This document shows, piece by piece, positions 23,941 to 33,309 of a stretch of 64,000 nucleotides of DNA. The notes under the pieces were generated by a model. It worked only from the letters and a program-made list of their open reading frames with translations. It was not told the origin of the DNA and did not search any database. Position 1 is the first letter of the stretch; the number at the start of each line of letters is the position of its first letter. Source of the DNA: Ruegeria pomeroyi (GTDB lineage Bacteria > Pseudomonadota > Alphaproteobacteria > Rhodobacterales > Rhodobacteraceae); the NCBI RefSeq assembly GCF_021405525.1, contig NZ_JAGQAG010000001.1, forward strand, positions 2,418,001 through 2,482,000, given 5' to 3'. The position numbers and the translations under genes were made by a program.

Positions 23941-25275
23941 TCACGCGCTTAGTTGTGCGTGGATGTCCATGGCGGCATCGCGGCCTTCGGCCACGGCGGT
24001 CACGGTCAGGTCCTCGCCGCCGCTGGCACAGTCGCCGCCGGCCCAGACCCCGGGCACCGAGGTGCGGCCCGCCCCGTCGACCTTGATCTTGCGCCCGTCC
24101 AGTTCCAGCCCCTCTGGCGCGCCTTCCAGCGTCTGGCCGATGGCCTTGAACACCTGATCGGCAGCCAAACGGATGGTCTCGCCCGTTCCGGTCACCGAAC
24201 CGCCCGCGCTGGTGGTGTATTCCAGTTCGATCTCGACCGCCGCGCCATTTCCATGCACCGCCACCGGCATCACGTTGAACATCAGCCTGACGCCCTTGGA
24301 AGCGGCCAGATCCTGTTCGAAGCCGCTCGCCCCCATCTCGGCGCGCGAACGGCGATAGGCGACGGTCACGTTCTCGGCGCCCAGCAGTTTCGACTGCACG
24401 GCGGCGTCGATCGCGGTCATGCCGCCGCCGATCACCACCACGTTGCGCCCCACCGGCAGTGCAGACAGGTCGCCCGCCTGGCGCAGTTCGGCGATGAAAT
24501 CGACCGCGTCGCGGACACCGTCCTTGTCCTCGCCCGCCGCGCGCAGGGCGTTCACCCCGGCCAGGCCAATGGACAGGAATACCGCGTCATAGTCGGCGCG
24601 CAGCGCATCGAGCGTGAGGCCCTGCCCCAGGGCCGAGCCCTGCTCAACCGTGATGCCGCCGATTTGCAGCAGCCAGTCCACCTCGGCCCCAGCAAAGCCG
24701 CCGGTCGCCTTGTAGGCCGCGATACCGAATTCGTTCAGCCCGCCGGCCTTGGGCCGCGCCTCGTGGATGACCACGTCATGGCCCAGCATCGCCAGACGAT
24801 GCGCGCAGGCCAGACCCGCAGGCCCCGCCCCGACAACCGCCACGCGCTTGCCGGTGGACGCCGCGCGGGTAAAGGGATGCACGCCGCGCGCCATCAGCGT
24901 ATCGGTGGCATAGCGTTGCAGCCGCCCGATCTCGACCGGCTTGCCCTCGGCCGCCTCGCGCACGCAGGCCTCTTCGCAGAGCGTCTCGGTGGGGCAGACG
25001 CGGGCGCACATGCCGCCCAGGATATTCTGCTCCAGAATGGTGCGTGCCGCTGCCTCGGGGTGGCCGGTCTGGATCTGCCGGATGAATAGCGGAATGTCGA
25101 TCTCGGTCGGACAGGCCGTCTGACACGGCGCGTCGTAGCAGAAATAGCAGCGATCCGCAGCCACCGCCGCCTCATGCGGCGCATAGGCCGGATGCAGATC
25201 GTCGAAATTCGCGGCAAGTTCGTCGCTGGAAAGCCGCCCGGCGACAATGCCGGGAGCCATCTGGCCCTGTGCCAT
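23941..25275 (-). CDS. preT: NAD-dependent dihydropyrimidine dehydrogenase, flavin subunit PreT
   Basis: The 444-residue protein is a GltD-like FAD/NAD oxidoreductase. Cysteine motifs for the N-terminal Fe-S clusters are CYFCYDAPCQTACPTEIDIP near residue 43 and CARVCPTETLCEEAC near 92. An FAD-binding GAGPAGLACAHRLA is near 150 and an NAD-binding VVIGGGMTAIDAA near 280. It feeds electrons from NAD(P)H to PreA. It is the first gene of preTA; 56-75 bases upstream lies a palindrome resembling the RutR operator, and a terminator of the preceding cupin gene precedes it. Confidence 0.94.
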   Translation of the reverse strand: MAQGQMAPGIVAGRLSSDELAANFDDLHPAYAPHEAAVAADRCYFCYDAPCQTACPTEIDIPLFIRQIQTGHPEAAARTILEQNILGGMCARVCPTETLCEEACVREAAEGKPVEIGRLQRYATDTLMARGVHPFTRAASTGKRVAVVGAGPAGLACAHRLAMLGHDVVIHEARPKAGGLNEFGIAAYKATGGFAGAEVDWLLQIGGITVEQGSALGQGLTLDALRADYDAVFLSIGLAGVNALRAAGEDKDGVRDAVDFIAELRQAGDLSALPVGRNVVVIGGGMTAIDAAVQSKLLGAENVTVAYRRSRAEMGASGFEQDLAASKGVRLMFNVMPVAVHGNGAAVEIELEYTTSAGGSVTGTGETIRLAADQVFKAIGQTLEGAPEGLELDGRKIKVDGAGRTSVPGVWAGGDCASGGEDLTVTAVAEGRDAAMDIHAQLSA

Positions 25276-25330
25276 CGTTCTTCTCCCTGAAGATATGTTC
25301 GTTATTGAGATCAGCTTGCCACATCCAGAA

Positions 25331-25350
25331 ATTTTATCAACTGGTAAAAT
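25331..25350. promoter_or_regulatory. Variant RutR-like operator upstream of preT
   Basis: ATTTTATCAACTGGTAAAAT is a dyad with TTTTATCA/TGGTAAAA arms around AC, one mismatch from perfect. It shares the CA-AC-TGGT core and spacing of the site at 20199-20216. A further half-site, GGTCAAA, is at 25360-25366. It lies 56 bases upstream of the preT start. Confidence 0.55.
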
Positions 25351-25361
25351 TTATCTTTCGG

Positions 25362-25396
25362 TCAAAAATGAAGAACCCGGACGAATTCGCCCGGGT
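25362..25396 (-). terminator. Rho-independent terminator after the ChrR-like cupin gene
   Basis: On the minus strand, ACCCGGGCG, loop AATT and CGTCCGGGT (8 of 9 paired) are followed by TCTTCATTTTTG. It follows the mini-hairpin at 25411-25437 and separates the cupin gene from preT. Confidence 0.6.
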
Positions 25397-25410
25397 CCGC
25401 AAGGCTGGGT

Positions 25411-25437
25411 GCAAGAATTTTCGGCGAAAATTCTTGC
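25411..25437. repeat. Perfect 12-bp mini-hairpin
   Basis: Arms GCAAGAATTTTC/GAAAATTCTTGC flank the loop GGC, 18 bases after the cupin stop. It is one of the longest perfect arms of the family in the window. Confidence 0.85.
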
Positions 25438-25454
25438 CGCCTGCCGCAAGGATG

Positions 25455-26087
25455 TCAGACCATTCCGGCGAGGTGGCCGGATTTCACCCAGACACGCGCC
25501 CCCTCGGCGCCCACGGTCAGCTCCAGCCGCGCGCCCGGTGGCAGGCGCAGCCAGTCCCAACGCGAAAAGGACTCCCCACCCTCCTGAAACCCGCCCTCCA
25601 GCACGAAGACCTCGATCCCGCCGGGCAGATCGCGCGTCACCTGCGCACCCGCCGCCCAGCTTTCCAGCCGCACCTCTTCATGCGCGTCGGCAAAGAGCGT
25701 CTCGTCGCTCTTTCCGGTAATCGAACAGCGCACCTCGGTGCGGTCGGCTGGGTCGAACTGATGCAGCTTGACCAGGATGGTCGCCCCCGGTTCGGTCGCG
25801 GGCGTATGGGACGAGGTCGGCGGGTTGCGAACATAAGAGCCGGTCGGAAAATCGCCCAGCTCATCCTGAAACACACCGTCCAGAACCAGGTATTCCTCGC
25901 CTCCGTCATGGGTATGGGCGGCAAAGGCGCTGCCCGGCGCAAAGCGGACGATGGTGGTGGCCCGCGCCACCTCGGCCCCGATCCGGTCCAGCATCTTGCG
26001 TTCGACCCCGGGCGCGGGCGACGGCACCCAGTCCGTCTGGTCGAAATGCACCGCCGCGCGCTGGCTGAAATCCGCATTGATCCGCAT
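25455..26087 (-). CDS. Double-cupin protein resembling the ChrR anti-sigma cupin domain
   Basis: The 210-residue protein starts at 26087, where CAGGAGACAACCC gives a good ribosome site; the open frame extends to 26201 without support. The first cupin has AAHTHDGGEEYLVLDGVF near residue 52 with metal-ligand His and Glu, and SHTPATEPG. A second, weaker cupin covers the C-terminal half (VFVLEGGFQEGG, DWLRLPPGARL). It resembles the cupin half of ChrR-type anti-sigma factors but lacks the N-terminal zinc anti-sigma domain, and no sigma factor gene is adjacent. A dioxygenase-like or sensor role is possible. Confidence 0.75.
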   Translation of the reverse strand: MRINADFSQRAAVHFDQTDWVPSPAPGVERKMLDRIGAEVARATTIVRFAPGSAFAAHTHDGGEEYLVLDGVFQDELGDFPTGSYVRNPPTSSHTPATEPGATILVKLHQFDPADRTEVRCSITGKSDETLFADAHEEVRLESWAAGAQVTRDLPGGIEVFVLEGGFQEGGESFSRWDWLRLPPGARLELTVGAEGARVWVKSGHLAGMV

Positions 26088-26946
<859 letters not shown>

Positions 26947-26957
26947 ACCGCGTTTAG

Positions 26958-27980
<1,023 letters not shown>

Positions 27981-27998
27981 CCCCGGAAAACCCCGCGT

Positions 27999-28024
27999 CG
28001 GGCCGGCCCTGTGCCGGCCCGTTT
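27999..28024 (+). terminator. Intercistronic hairpin between dctP and dctQ genes
   Basis: CGGGCCGGC, loop CCTGT and GCCGGCCCG form a 9-bp GC stem followed by GTTT. The weak T-run suggests partial termination or mRNA stabilisation of the binding-protein message rather than a full stop. Confidence 0.6.
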
Positions 28025-28046
28025 CGCGACATTTGAAGGCAGGCAC

Positions 28047-28589
28047 ATGCTGTATCGGGCATCGCATCTCTGGGCCAGGGTCGAACTGGTCTGCGCCGCT
28101 GCGCTGGCGGCCTCGGTCACCGGGCTCATACTTCTCAACGTGGTGACCCGCGCGGCGGGCAACGCCATCTATTGGGTGGACGAGGCGGCGATCTATGCCA
28201 TGGTCTGGATGACCTTTCTGGCCGCATCCGCCGCGATCCATTTCCGCAGCGCCATCGCCGTCACCCTGGTGAACGAGATGCTGGACGGGCACGGCGCGCG
28301 CATGCTTGAACGGGCGGTCGATCTGGTGCTGTTCGTCTTTGCCTGCCTGATGGTCTGGATCTGCCTGCGCTGGTTCATGCCGCTGGAACTGATGCGGGCG
28401 GGCTGGGACGTGAAGGCGTTTCAGGGCCAGACCTTCAACTTCATCTATGCCGAACCCACCAACACGCTGGGCCTGCCCAAGGTCTGGGTCTGGCTGGTGA
28501 TGCCACTCTTTACCCTTGGGGCGCTGCTGCATTCGGCGGCCAATCTGTTCTATCCGGGCCGACACCCCGAGGCGGAGACCGCGCAATGA
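28047..28589 (+). CDS. TRAP transporter small permease (DctQ type)
   Basis: The 180-residue protein has four membrane segments, starting near VCAAALAASVTGLILLNVVTR. It carries the DctQ-typical region YWVDEAAIYAMVWMTFLAASAAIHFRSAIAVTLV. It starts at 28047, after AGGCAGG; the frame is open from 28011. The stop overlaps the dctM start by four bases. It forms the membrane complex with the large permease. Confidence 0.9.
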   Translation: MLYRASHLWARVELVCAAALAASVTGLILLNVVTRAAGNAIYWVDEAAIYAMVWMTFLAASAAIHFRSAIAVTLVNEMLDGHGARMLERAVDLVLFVFACLMVWICLRWFMPLELMRAGWDVKAFQGQTFNFIYAEPTNTLGLPKVWVWLVMPLFTLGALLHSAANLFYPGRHPEAETAQ

Positions 28590-29845
28590 CCCCGATCCTG
28601 TTCCTTGTGCTGCTCTTTGCCTCGGTCCCCATCGCGCTGGTGCTGGCGCTGACCGCGCTTTGGTACATCTATGACAGCGGCAATCTGGTGCTGTATGACA
28701 GTTTCGCTCAGCAGATGTTCGCCGGGGTCGAAAACTATGGGCTGCTTGCCATTCCCCTGTTCATCCTGACCGGAGAGCTGATGAACGAGGGCGGCATGAC
28801 CCAGCGCCTGGTGCGCGCCGCGCGGGTCTTTGTCGGCGGGTTTCGGGGCGGGCTGGCCTATATCAACCTGCTTGCCAACATGTTCATGGCTGCGATCATC
28901 GGCTCGGCCGCCAGCCAGATCGCGGTGATGAGCCGGGCCATGGTGCCCGCGATGAAGGAAGAGGGTTACGACCCCGGTTTCGCCGCCGCCACCACCGCTG
29001 CTGGCGGGTTGCTGGCACCGGTCATTCCGCCTTCGATGCTGTTCGTGATCTATGGCGTGCTGGCGCAATTGCCCATCGGCGATCTGTTCATCGCGGGCAT
29101 CATCCCCGGCCTGATCATGGCGGGTTCGTTCTTTATTGTCGTGGCGCTGATCGGGCTCAGCCAGCAGTTTCCCAAGGGCGACTGGATGACCATGCCGCAG
29201 GCGCTGCGCGCCCTGCGCGACGCCCTGCCCGCCTTTCTGATCCCGCTGGCCATTGTCGGCGGCATCCTATTCGGCATCGCCACCCCCACCGAAAGCGCCG
29301 CCGTCGCCTCGCTGATCGCCTTTGCCGTCGGCTGGCTGGTCTATCGAGAGATCCATATCCGCGATCTGGGCGCCATGTTCGCGCGCACCGCCACCAATTC
29401 CTCGCTGGTGATCTTCATGATCGCGGCGGCCAATGTGTTCGGCTGGGTGGTGATCTACGAGGAACTGCCGCAGAAACTGGCGGCGTTTCTGTCCACCGTC
29501 ACCTCGGATCCGTTCACCTTTCTGCTGATCGTCAACCTGTGCCTGCTCTTTGTGGGCATGCTGATCGACGGCATCGCGGCGCTGATCCTGATCACGCCTA
29601 TCCTGCTACCGATCGCGATGAACAGCTATGGCATCAGCCCCTATCAGTTCGGCGTGGTGATCAGCCTGAACCTGGTGCTGGGCCTGCTGACGCCGCCGGT
29701 GGGGGTGGGTCTCTATATCGCCTCGGCCATGTCCGGGGTGCGCCCCTTTACCATCTTCACCGCCCTCTGGCCGTTCCTGCTGGCGGTGGCGGTGGTGCTG
29801 GTGATGCTGAGCTATTTCCCGATCCTGAGCACCGCGCTGATCTGA
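28586..29845 (+). CDS. TRAP transporter large permease (DctM type)
   Basis: The 419-residue protein has about 12 hydrophobic segments and is the ion-coupled channel of the TRAP importer. Family signatures include LLAIPLFILTGELMNEGG near residue 52, ANMFMAAIIGSAASQIAVMSR near 98, and IPPSMLFVIYGVLAQLPIGDLF near 147. Length is normal for DctM. It is translationally coupled to dctQ by an ATGA overlap. Confidence 0.92.
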   Translation: MTPILFLVLLFASVPIALVLALTALWYIYDSGNLVLYDSFAQQMFAGVENYGLLAIPLFILTGELMNEGGMTQRLVRAARVFVGGFRGGLAYINLLANMFMAAIIGSAASQIAVMSRAMVPAMKEEGYDPGFAAATTAAGGLLAPVIPPSMLFVIYGVLAQLPIGDLFIAGIIPGLIMAGSFFIVVALIGLSQQFPKGDWMTMPQALRALRDALPAFLIPLAIVGGILFGIATPTESAAVASLIAFAVGWLVYREIHIRDLGAMFARTATNSSLVIFMIAAANVFGWVVIYEELPQKLAAFLSTVTSDPFTFLLIVNLCLLFVGMLIDGIAALILITPILLPIAMNSYGISPYQFGVVISLNLVLGLLTPPVGVGLYIASAMSGVRPFTIFTALWPFLLAVAVVLVMLSYFPILSTALI

Positions 29846-29870
29846 CCCTCCCCGACAGCGGCAGCACCCG

Positions 29871-30443
29871 TCACGGCATCAGCACCTGCGCGCGCGCGAA
29901 ACTGGCACTGTCGGCGCTCAGATCGTCATAGATCAGCTCGACCGCGATCTGCGCCACCGAACCCGCAGGGAAGCTGCGAAATGGCAGCCCGTCGCTGTCG
30001 ATGATCGCGTTGGGCGCCGCCGTCTCGGCATGGCAGGGCGGCAGGGGCCAGATCTCGGGCGCGGCCCCGTTGATCGAGACCGACATCTGCGCCAGCCCGC
30101 AGCGCCAGGACCACAGATGCGTGACATAGAGCAGGTCCTGCCCGTCATAGTCGCGCAGCGCCACCCAGTTGCCGCGCGTGGCATTCAGGATCGGCTTCAC
30201 CTCGGTTGCGGTGGTGAACTTGCCGCTGGGGACCTGCGGCTCGGCCACCAGCTGCGGCGCGGGCGTCAGAAAGGCCGGGGTCGCGGGGGCCTCGGCCTTG
30301 GGTTCGGGCGTCAGGAAGGCAGGGGCCGCCGGCGCCTCGGCCGGGGCCGTGACAGCGGCGCTTTCGGTTGGCGTCGGCGCCTTGCCCTCGCCCTGGGACG
30401 ACTGCGCCGCGCCGGCGATGAGGAAAAGCAGAATATCGAGCAT
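29871..30443 (-). CDS. Hypothetical protein with Pro/Ala-rich duplicated linker
   Basis: The 190-residue product starts MLDILLFLIAGAAQSS, a signal or anchor sequence. A Pro/Ala linker follows with two copies of A-P-A-x-P-A-F-L-T-P (near residues 40-65). A C-terminal domain of about 110 residues contains two cysteines (WRCGLAQ and LPPCHAE) that could form a disulfide. A TTG six codons upstream is an alternative start. I recognise no family; it is likely periplasmic. It converges with the dctM gene and is divergent from the glycosyltransferase gene. Confidence 0.6.
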   Translation of the reverse strand: MLDILLFLIAGAAQSSQGEGKAPTPTESAAVTAPAEAPAAPAFLTPEPKAEAPATPAFLTPAPQLVAEPQVPSGKFTTATEVKPILNATRGNWVALRDYDGQDLLYVTHLWSWRCGLAQMSVSINGAAPEIWPLPPCHAETAAPNAIIDSDGLPFRSFPAGSVAQIAVELIYDDLSADSASFARAQVLMP

Positions 30444-30561
30444 CTGGAACGGGCCTTTCAAAATCAGTTGGCGGGAAATCCGGGCTTTTGGCGCCCGGCC
30501 CCTGCCCCTATACTACGTCAAAACAGGGGCGCCGCATCACCAAATCCGGCGGCGGGCAGAG

Positions 30562-31578
30562 ATGGCAAAACAACAGGTCGCGAAAACGACGGGGCGCAGA
30601 CCCTTCAATATCGTGGTGGTGGGTCAGAACAACCGCCTGCAATACGAGGCGGTGCTGTTTGCCGCCTCGCTGCGCCATTCGACACCCGATTTTGACGGCC
30701 GCCTGTTCGTCGCACACCCGCAGCCCGGCCCCAAATGGGACGAGGACCCAAGCATCCAGAGCGACGAGCTGCGCGCCGCGCTCGACATGCTGGGGGCCGA
30801 GCTTTTGCCGTTTGACAACAAGGTGTTCGGCCAGACCTATCCGCATGGCAACAAGATCGAGGCGCTGCTGGCCCTGCCCGAGGGCGAACCCTTTGTGTTT
30901 TTCGACACCGATACACTGATCACCGGCGACCTGATGTCGGTGCCCTTCGATTTCAGCCGCCCGACCGCCTCTCTGAAACGCGAGGGCACCTGGCCCCAGC
31001 CCACTCTCTATGGTCCCGGTTATACCGAGATCTGGCGGGCGCTCTACACCCGGTTCGGGCTGGATTTCGAAAGCTCGCTGGATTTCGATCAGCCAGACGA
31101 ATACTGGCGGCGCTATCTCTATTTCAACGCCGGTTTCTTCTATTACGAATGCCCCCACAAGTTCGGGCACCGCTTTCTGACCTATGCCCGCTCGATCCGC
31201 GATACCCCCCTGCCCGAACTGGTGTGCCAAAGCCTCAATCCCTGGCTCGACCAGGTGGCGCTGCCGCTGGTGATCCACTCGTTTGGCGGCGGGCGCGACA
31301 GCCTGCCCGAGGGGCTGTTGGACGGAACCGTCAGCTGCCACTATCGCCTGTTCCCGCTGCTCTACGCACGTGAGGCGGACCACGTGGTCAAGGTGCTGGA
31401 AGAGGTCTGCGCACCCAACAAGATCAAGAAAGTGCTGAAGAATTACGAACCGCTGAAGAAGATGGTCTATCAGGGCAAGGGGGAGAAGATCCGCGAGATG
31501 TTCGACCGTGAGAACCTGCCGCACAAGGAACAGACGATCCGCAACCGGATCAAATCCAAGGGACTGTGGCTGCGCTAG
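30562..31578 (+). CDS. Putative GT-A-fold glycosyltransferase
   Basis: The 338-residue protein begins MAKQQVAKTTGRRPFNIVVV. It carries a D-x-D-type motif in EPFVFFDTDTLITGDL near residue 115, as in nucleotide-sugar-dependent GT-A enzymes. Further blocks, YLYFNAGFFYYECPHKFG and LNPWLDQVALPLVIHSFGGG, are typical of small retaining glycosyltransferases. The last 50 residues are Lys-rich. It is cytoplasmic and lacks membrane segments. The ribosome site (GGCGGGCAGAG) is weak. No other polysaccharide genes adjoin it; the nearest capsule genes are 7 kb away. Acceptor and donor are unknown. Confidence 0.65.
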   Translation: MAKQQVAKTTGRRPFNIVVVGQNNRLQYEAVLFAASLRHSTPDFDGRLFVAHPQPGPKWDEDPSIQSDELRAALDMLGAELLPFDNKVFGQTYPHGNKIEALLALPEGEPFVFFDTDTLITGDLMSVPFDFSRPTASLKREGTWPQPTLYGPGYTEIWRALYTRFGLDFESSLDFDQPDEYWRRYLYFNAGFFYYECPHKFGHRFLTYARSIRDTPLPELVCQSLNPWLDQVALPLVIHSFGGGRDSLPEGLLDGTVSCHYRLFPLLYAREADHVVKVLEEVCAPNKIKKVLKNYEPLKKMVYQGKGEKIREMFDRENLPHKEQTIRNRIKSKGLWLR

Positions 31579-31632
31579 AATGCGGCCCCTGGCGGCGGAT
31601 GGCGCGATGTCATGGTGCTGGGGAACCTGTTA

Positions 31633-31709
31633 TGGTACCGCCTCCCTGGCTTGAACAGGGGACCTCTGGATCCACAATCCAGCGCTCTAACCAACTGAGC
31701 TAAGGCGGC
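31633..31709 (-). tRNA. tRNA-His (GTG anticodon)
   Basis: The 77-base cloverleaf is complete with encoded CCA. The acceptor is GCCGCCT/AGGCGGT, the D-arm begins TAGCTCAGTTGGTTAGAGC, the anticodon stem-loop is CTGGA-TTGTGGA-TCCAG with anticodon GTG, and the T-arm has loop TTCAAGC. The base before G1 is T, so no G-1 is encoded; the discriminator is A73 and the first pair is G1-U72, as in the alphaproteobacterial tRNA-His variant. Confidence 0.97.
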
Positions 31710-31755
31710 ACCGTGAGGGGCGATGTACCCAACCGGGTTGCGGATTGCAAGAGGG

Positions 31756-32238
31756 TCAGAGCGTAATTCTCCAGCTTTGTTCGACCAGGTCGACGCCAAA
31801 GGAATGGACCGGTTTGCTGTCGATCAACTGCCAGCCGGTGGCCGCGTAAAGGGCACAGGCGGCACGGTGGCTTTCATGTGTCCAGAGCTGCATTTCCAGA
31901 TAGCCCTTGTCGCGCGCAAAGCCCATGCAGGTGTCGATCAGACGCCGGCCAAGGCCCCGCCCCCGTGCCTCGGGTACCAGCAGGAACAGTCGCAGCTTGG
32001 CGGTGGTCTCGTCCAGCCCGACGCAAAAGATACTGCCCAGCCGCCGACCATCCGCCTCGGCGACCCAGCCTTGTTCGCGATCGGGGTCGTGATTGGCGAT
32101 GAAATCGTCGAGGATACGCGCCACCAGCGGCGCGAAACTGTCGTCAAACCCCTCGTCCTGCGCATAGAGCGTGCCATGCCGCTCGACCAGCCAGGGGGCG
32201 TCTTCGGGACGAAAGGGGCGCAGGGTGATCGTGTCCAT
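31756..32238 (-). CDS. GNAT-family N-acetyltransferase
   Basis: The 160-residue protein has the acetyl-CoA-binding motif LFLLVPEARGRGLGRRLIDTCM near residue 88 and the following ELQ-LWT-H...ALYAATGW segment of GNAT enzymes. It would acetylate an amine on a small molecule or protein. The substrate is not deducible. It stands alone, downstream of nothing obvious, between tRNA-His and the DUF6324 gene. Confidence 0.88.
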   Translation of the reverse strand: MDTITLRPFRPEDAPWLVERHGTLYAQDEGFDDSFAPLVARILDDFIANHDPDREQGWVAEADGRRLGSIFCVGLDETTAKLRLFLLVPEARGRGLGRRLIDTCMGFARDKGYLEMQLWTHESHRAACALYAATGWQLIDSKPVHSFGVDLVEQSWRITL

Positions 32239-32316
32239 GGGGTATCAGACCCCGGAACCGGCTTGATTCTCAACCCGGCCCGGTCTAGTCCGGCAGCAGT
32301 TTTCCCGGAGGACGAG

Positions 32317-32508
32317 ATGGGCATCAATACCGAACGCGATATCGAGGCGAATCTTCAGATCGGCCCGACCGATGCCGGGATGGTGCGGCTCTTTGTCGAG
32401 GCGCACGGGGTCGAGGTGCCGATGGATTTCGATCCCGAAGAGGCCGAAGAGATCGCGGACGAAATCCGCGCCGCCGCGCAGGCCGCCCGGCTGATGTCCA
32501 AACGCTGA
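32317..32508 (+). CDS. DUF6324-type small acidic protein
   Basis: The 63-residue protein begins MGINTERDIEANLQIGPTDAG and has an acidic helix (DFDPEEAEEIADEIRAAAQAAR). It matches the short DUF6324-like protein common in Rhodobacteraceae. CCGGAGGACGAG supplies a good ribosome site. The function is unknown. It is followed by two tandem mini-hairpins and convergent mmcB. Confidence 0.75.
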   Translation: MGINTERDIEANLQIGPTDAGMVRLFVEAHGVEVPMDFDPEEAEEIADEIRAAAQAARLMSKR

Positions 32509-32515
32509 GGCGGCG

Positions 32516-32563
32516 CCGGAAAACGACACGTTTTCCGGACCGTTTTCCGGTGCGGAAAACGGT
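32516..32563. repeat. Tandem perfect mini-hairpins between convergent genes
   Basis: Hairpin 32516-32538 has arms CCGGAAAACG/CGTTTTCCGG with loop ACA. Hairpin 32539-32563 has arms ACCGTTTTCCG/CGGAAAACGGT with loop GTG. They sit between the DUF6324 gene and mmcB stops. Confidence 0.85.
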
Positions 32564-32584
32564 GCTGGCCGCGCTCGACGCGCT

Positions 32585-33031
32585 TTATTCGAAAATGCCG
32601 TGGCCCTCGGGGTCGCGCAGCGCCTGCAGGCGCCGCGCCGCGTGGGTGGCGAATTTCTGGATCAGTACCTTGCGTCGGGCCGGGGCCAGTTTTTGCTCCG
32701 GCGCCATGCGCACGATCTCGGCGTCATAGGCATCGGCGATCAGCAATCCGCTTTCTGACGGCAGCAATTCGGCCGGAAACTCCACATCCACCGCCCAGAA
32801 ATAGCGGTCACACCACTCCAGATACCCCTGCCATTTCGAATCCGCCTGATAATCGGCGCGGCTCGACTTGCATTCGACCACCCAGATCTCGCCCTTGGGG
32901 CCCAGCCCCATCACATCGACACGCAGCCCGCGGGCGGGCACGAACTCTTCGACCGAGACGAATCCATGCGCCCTGAGGTGTCGTGAAACGCCACGCGCCA
33001 GCCGCTGTCCGGGTTGCAAATCCAGTGTCAT
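32585..33031 (-). CDS. mmcB: MmcB-family DNA repair protein
   Basis: The 148-residue protein has the restriction-endonuclease-like core of MmcB: GLRVDVMGLGPKGEIWVVECKSSRADYQADSKWQGY near residue 35, with a D...E-x-K active-site arrangement. Caulobacter MmcB is an SOS-induced protein giving mitomycin C resistance. A LexA box, GTTC-N7-GTTC on the minus strand (33043-33057), lies 12 bases upstream of the start, so the same control applies here. It is divergent from the 6S RNA gene. Confidence 0.9.
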   Translation of the reverse strand: MTLDLQPGQRLARGVSRHLRAHGFVSVEEFVPARGLRVDVMGLGPKGEIWVVECKSSRADYQADSKWQGYLEWCDRYFWAVDVEFPAELLPSESGLLIADAYDAEIVRMAPEQKLAPARRKVLIQKFATHAARRLQALRDPEGHGIFE

Positions 33032-33042
33032 GGCAACATGGT

Positions 33043-33057
33043 GAACAATAGGTGAAC
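33043..33057 (-). promoter_or_regulatory. LexA (SOS) box upstream of mmcB
   Basis: On the minus strand the sequence is GTTCACCTATTGTTC, exactly the alphaproteobacterial LexA direct repeat GTTC-N7-GTTC. It ends 12 bases before the mmcB start codon, positioned to block transcription or initiation until SOS induction. Confidence 0.9.
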
Positions 33058-33120
33058 AAAATTCAAGCCCGTTCCCGTCATCTGCCCCCTTGCGGGCGGT
33101 AGCGGTGCGCCCTACCTATG

Positions 33121-33290
33121 GGAGCGGCGGGTTCTGCCCTTCTCGTGACAGGTAGCATTCCGGTGGCCTTAAACATTTCCGAGGGGGCTGGCTCTGTTCA
33201 GGTCCTGGCCTGATTACCTGGCGCCCACCTGTATATACAGGTCCTCGGGAATCGAACCGCACGGTCGACACTTGGTGGTTCCCGCCGCAT
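33121..33290 (+). ncRNA. ssrS: 6S RNA
   Basis: This roughly 170-base non-coding stretch is closed by GCGGCGGG (33124-33131) pairing with CCCGCCGC (33281-33288) and has further internal stems, including the perfect palindrome ACCTGTATATACAGGT near 33229. A size of about 165 bases, a long interrupted rod-like fold and a GGCCTTAAAC segment fit 6S RNA. The decisive point is context: in Rhodobacter sphaeroides the 6S gene is followed on the opposite strand by sspA, a small membrane protein, and exactly such a gene converges here. TACCTAT at about 33111-33117 may be the -10 box. Ends are approximate. Confidence 0.72.
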
Positions 33291-33309
33291 ACCACCCGAT
33301 GACCCGGGA

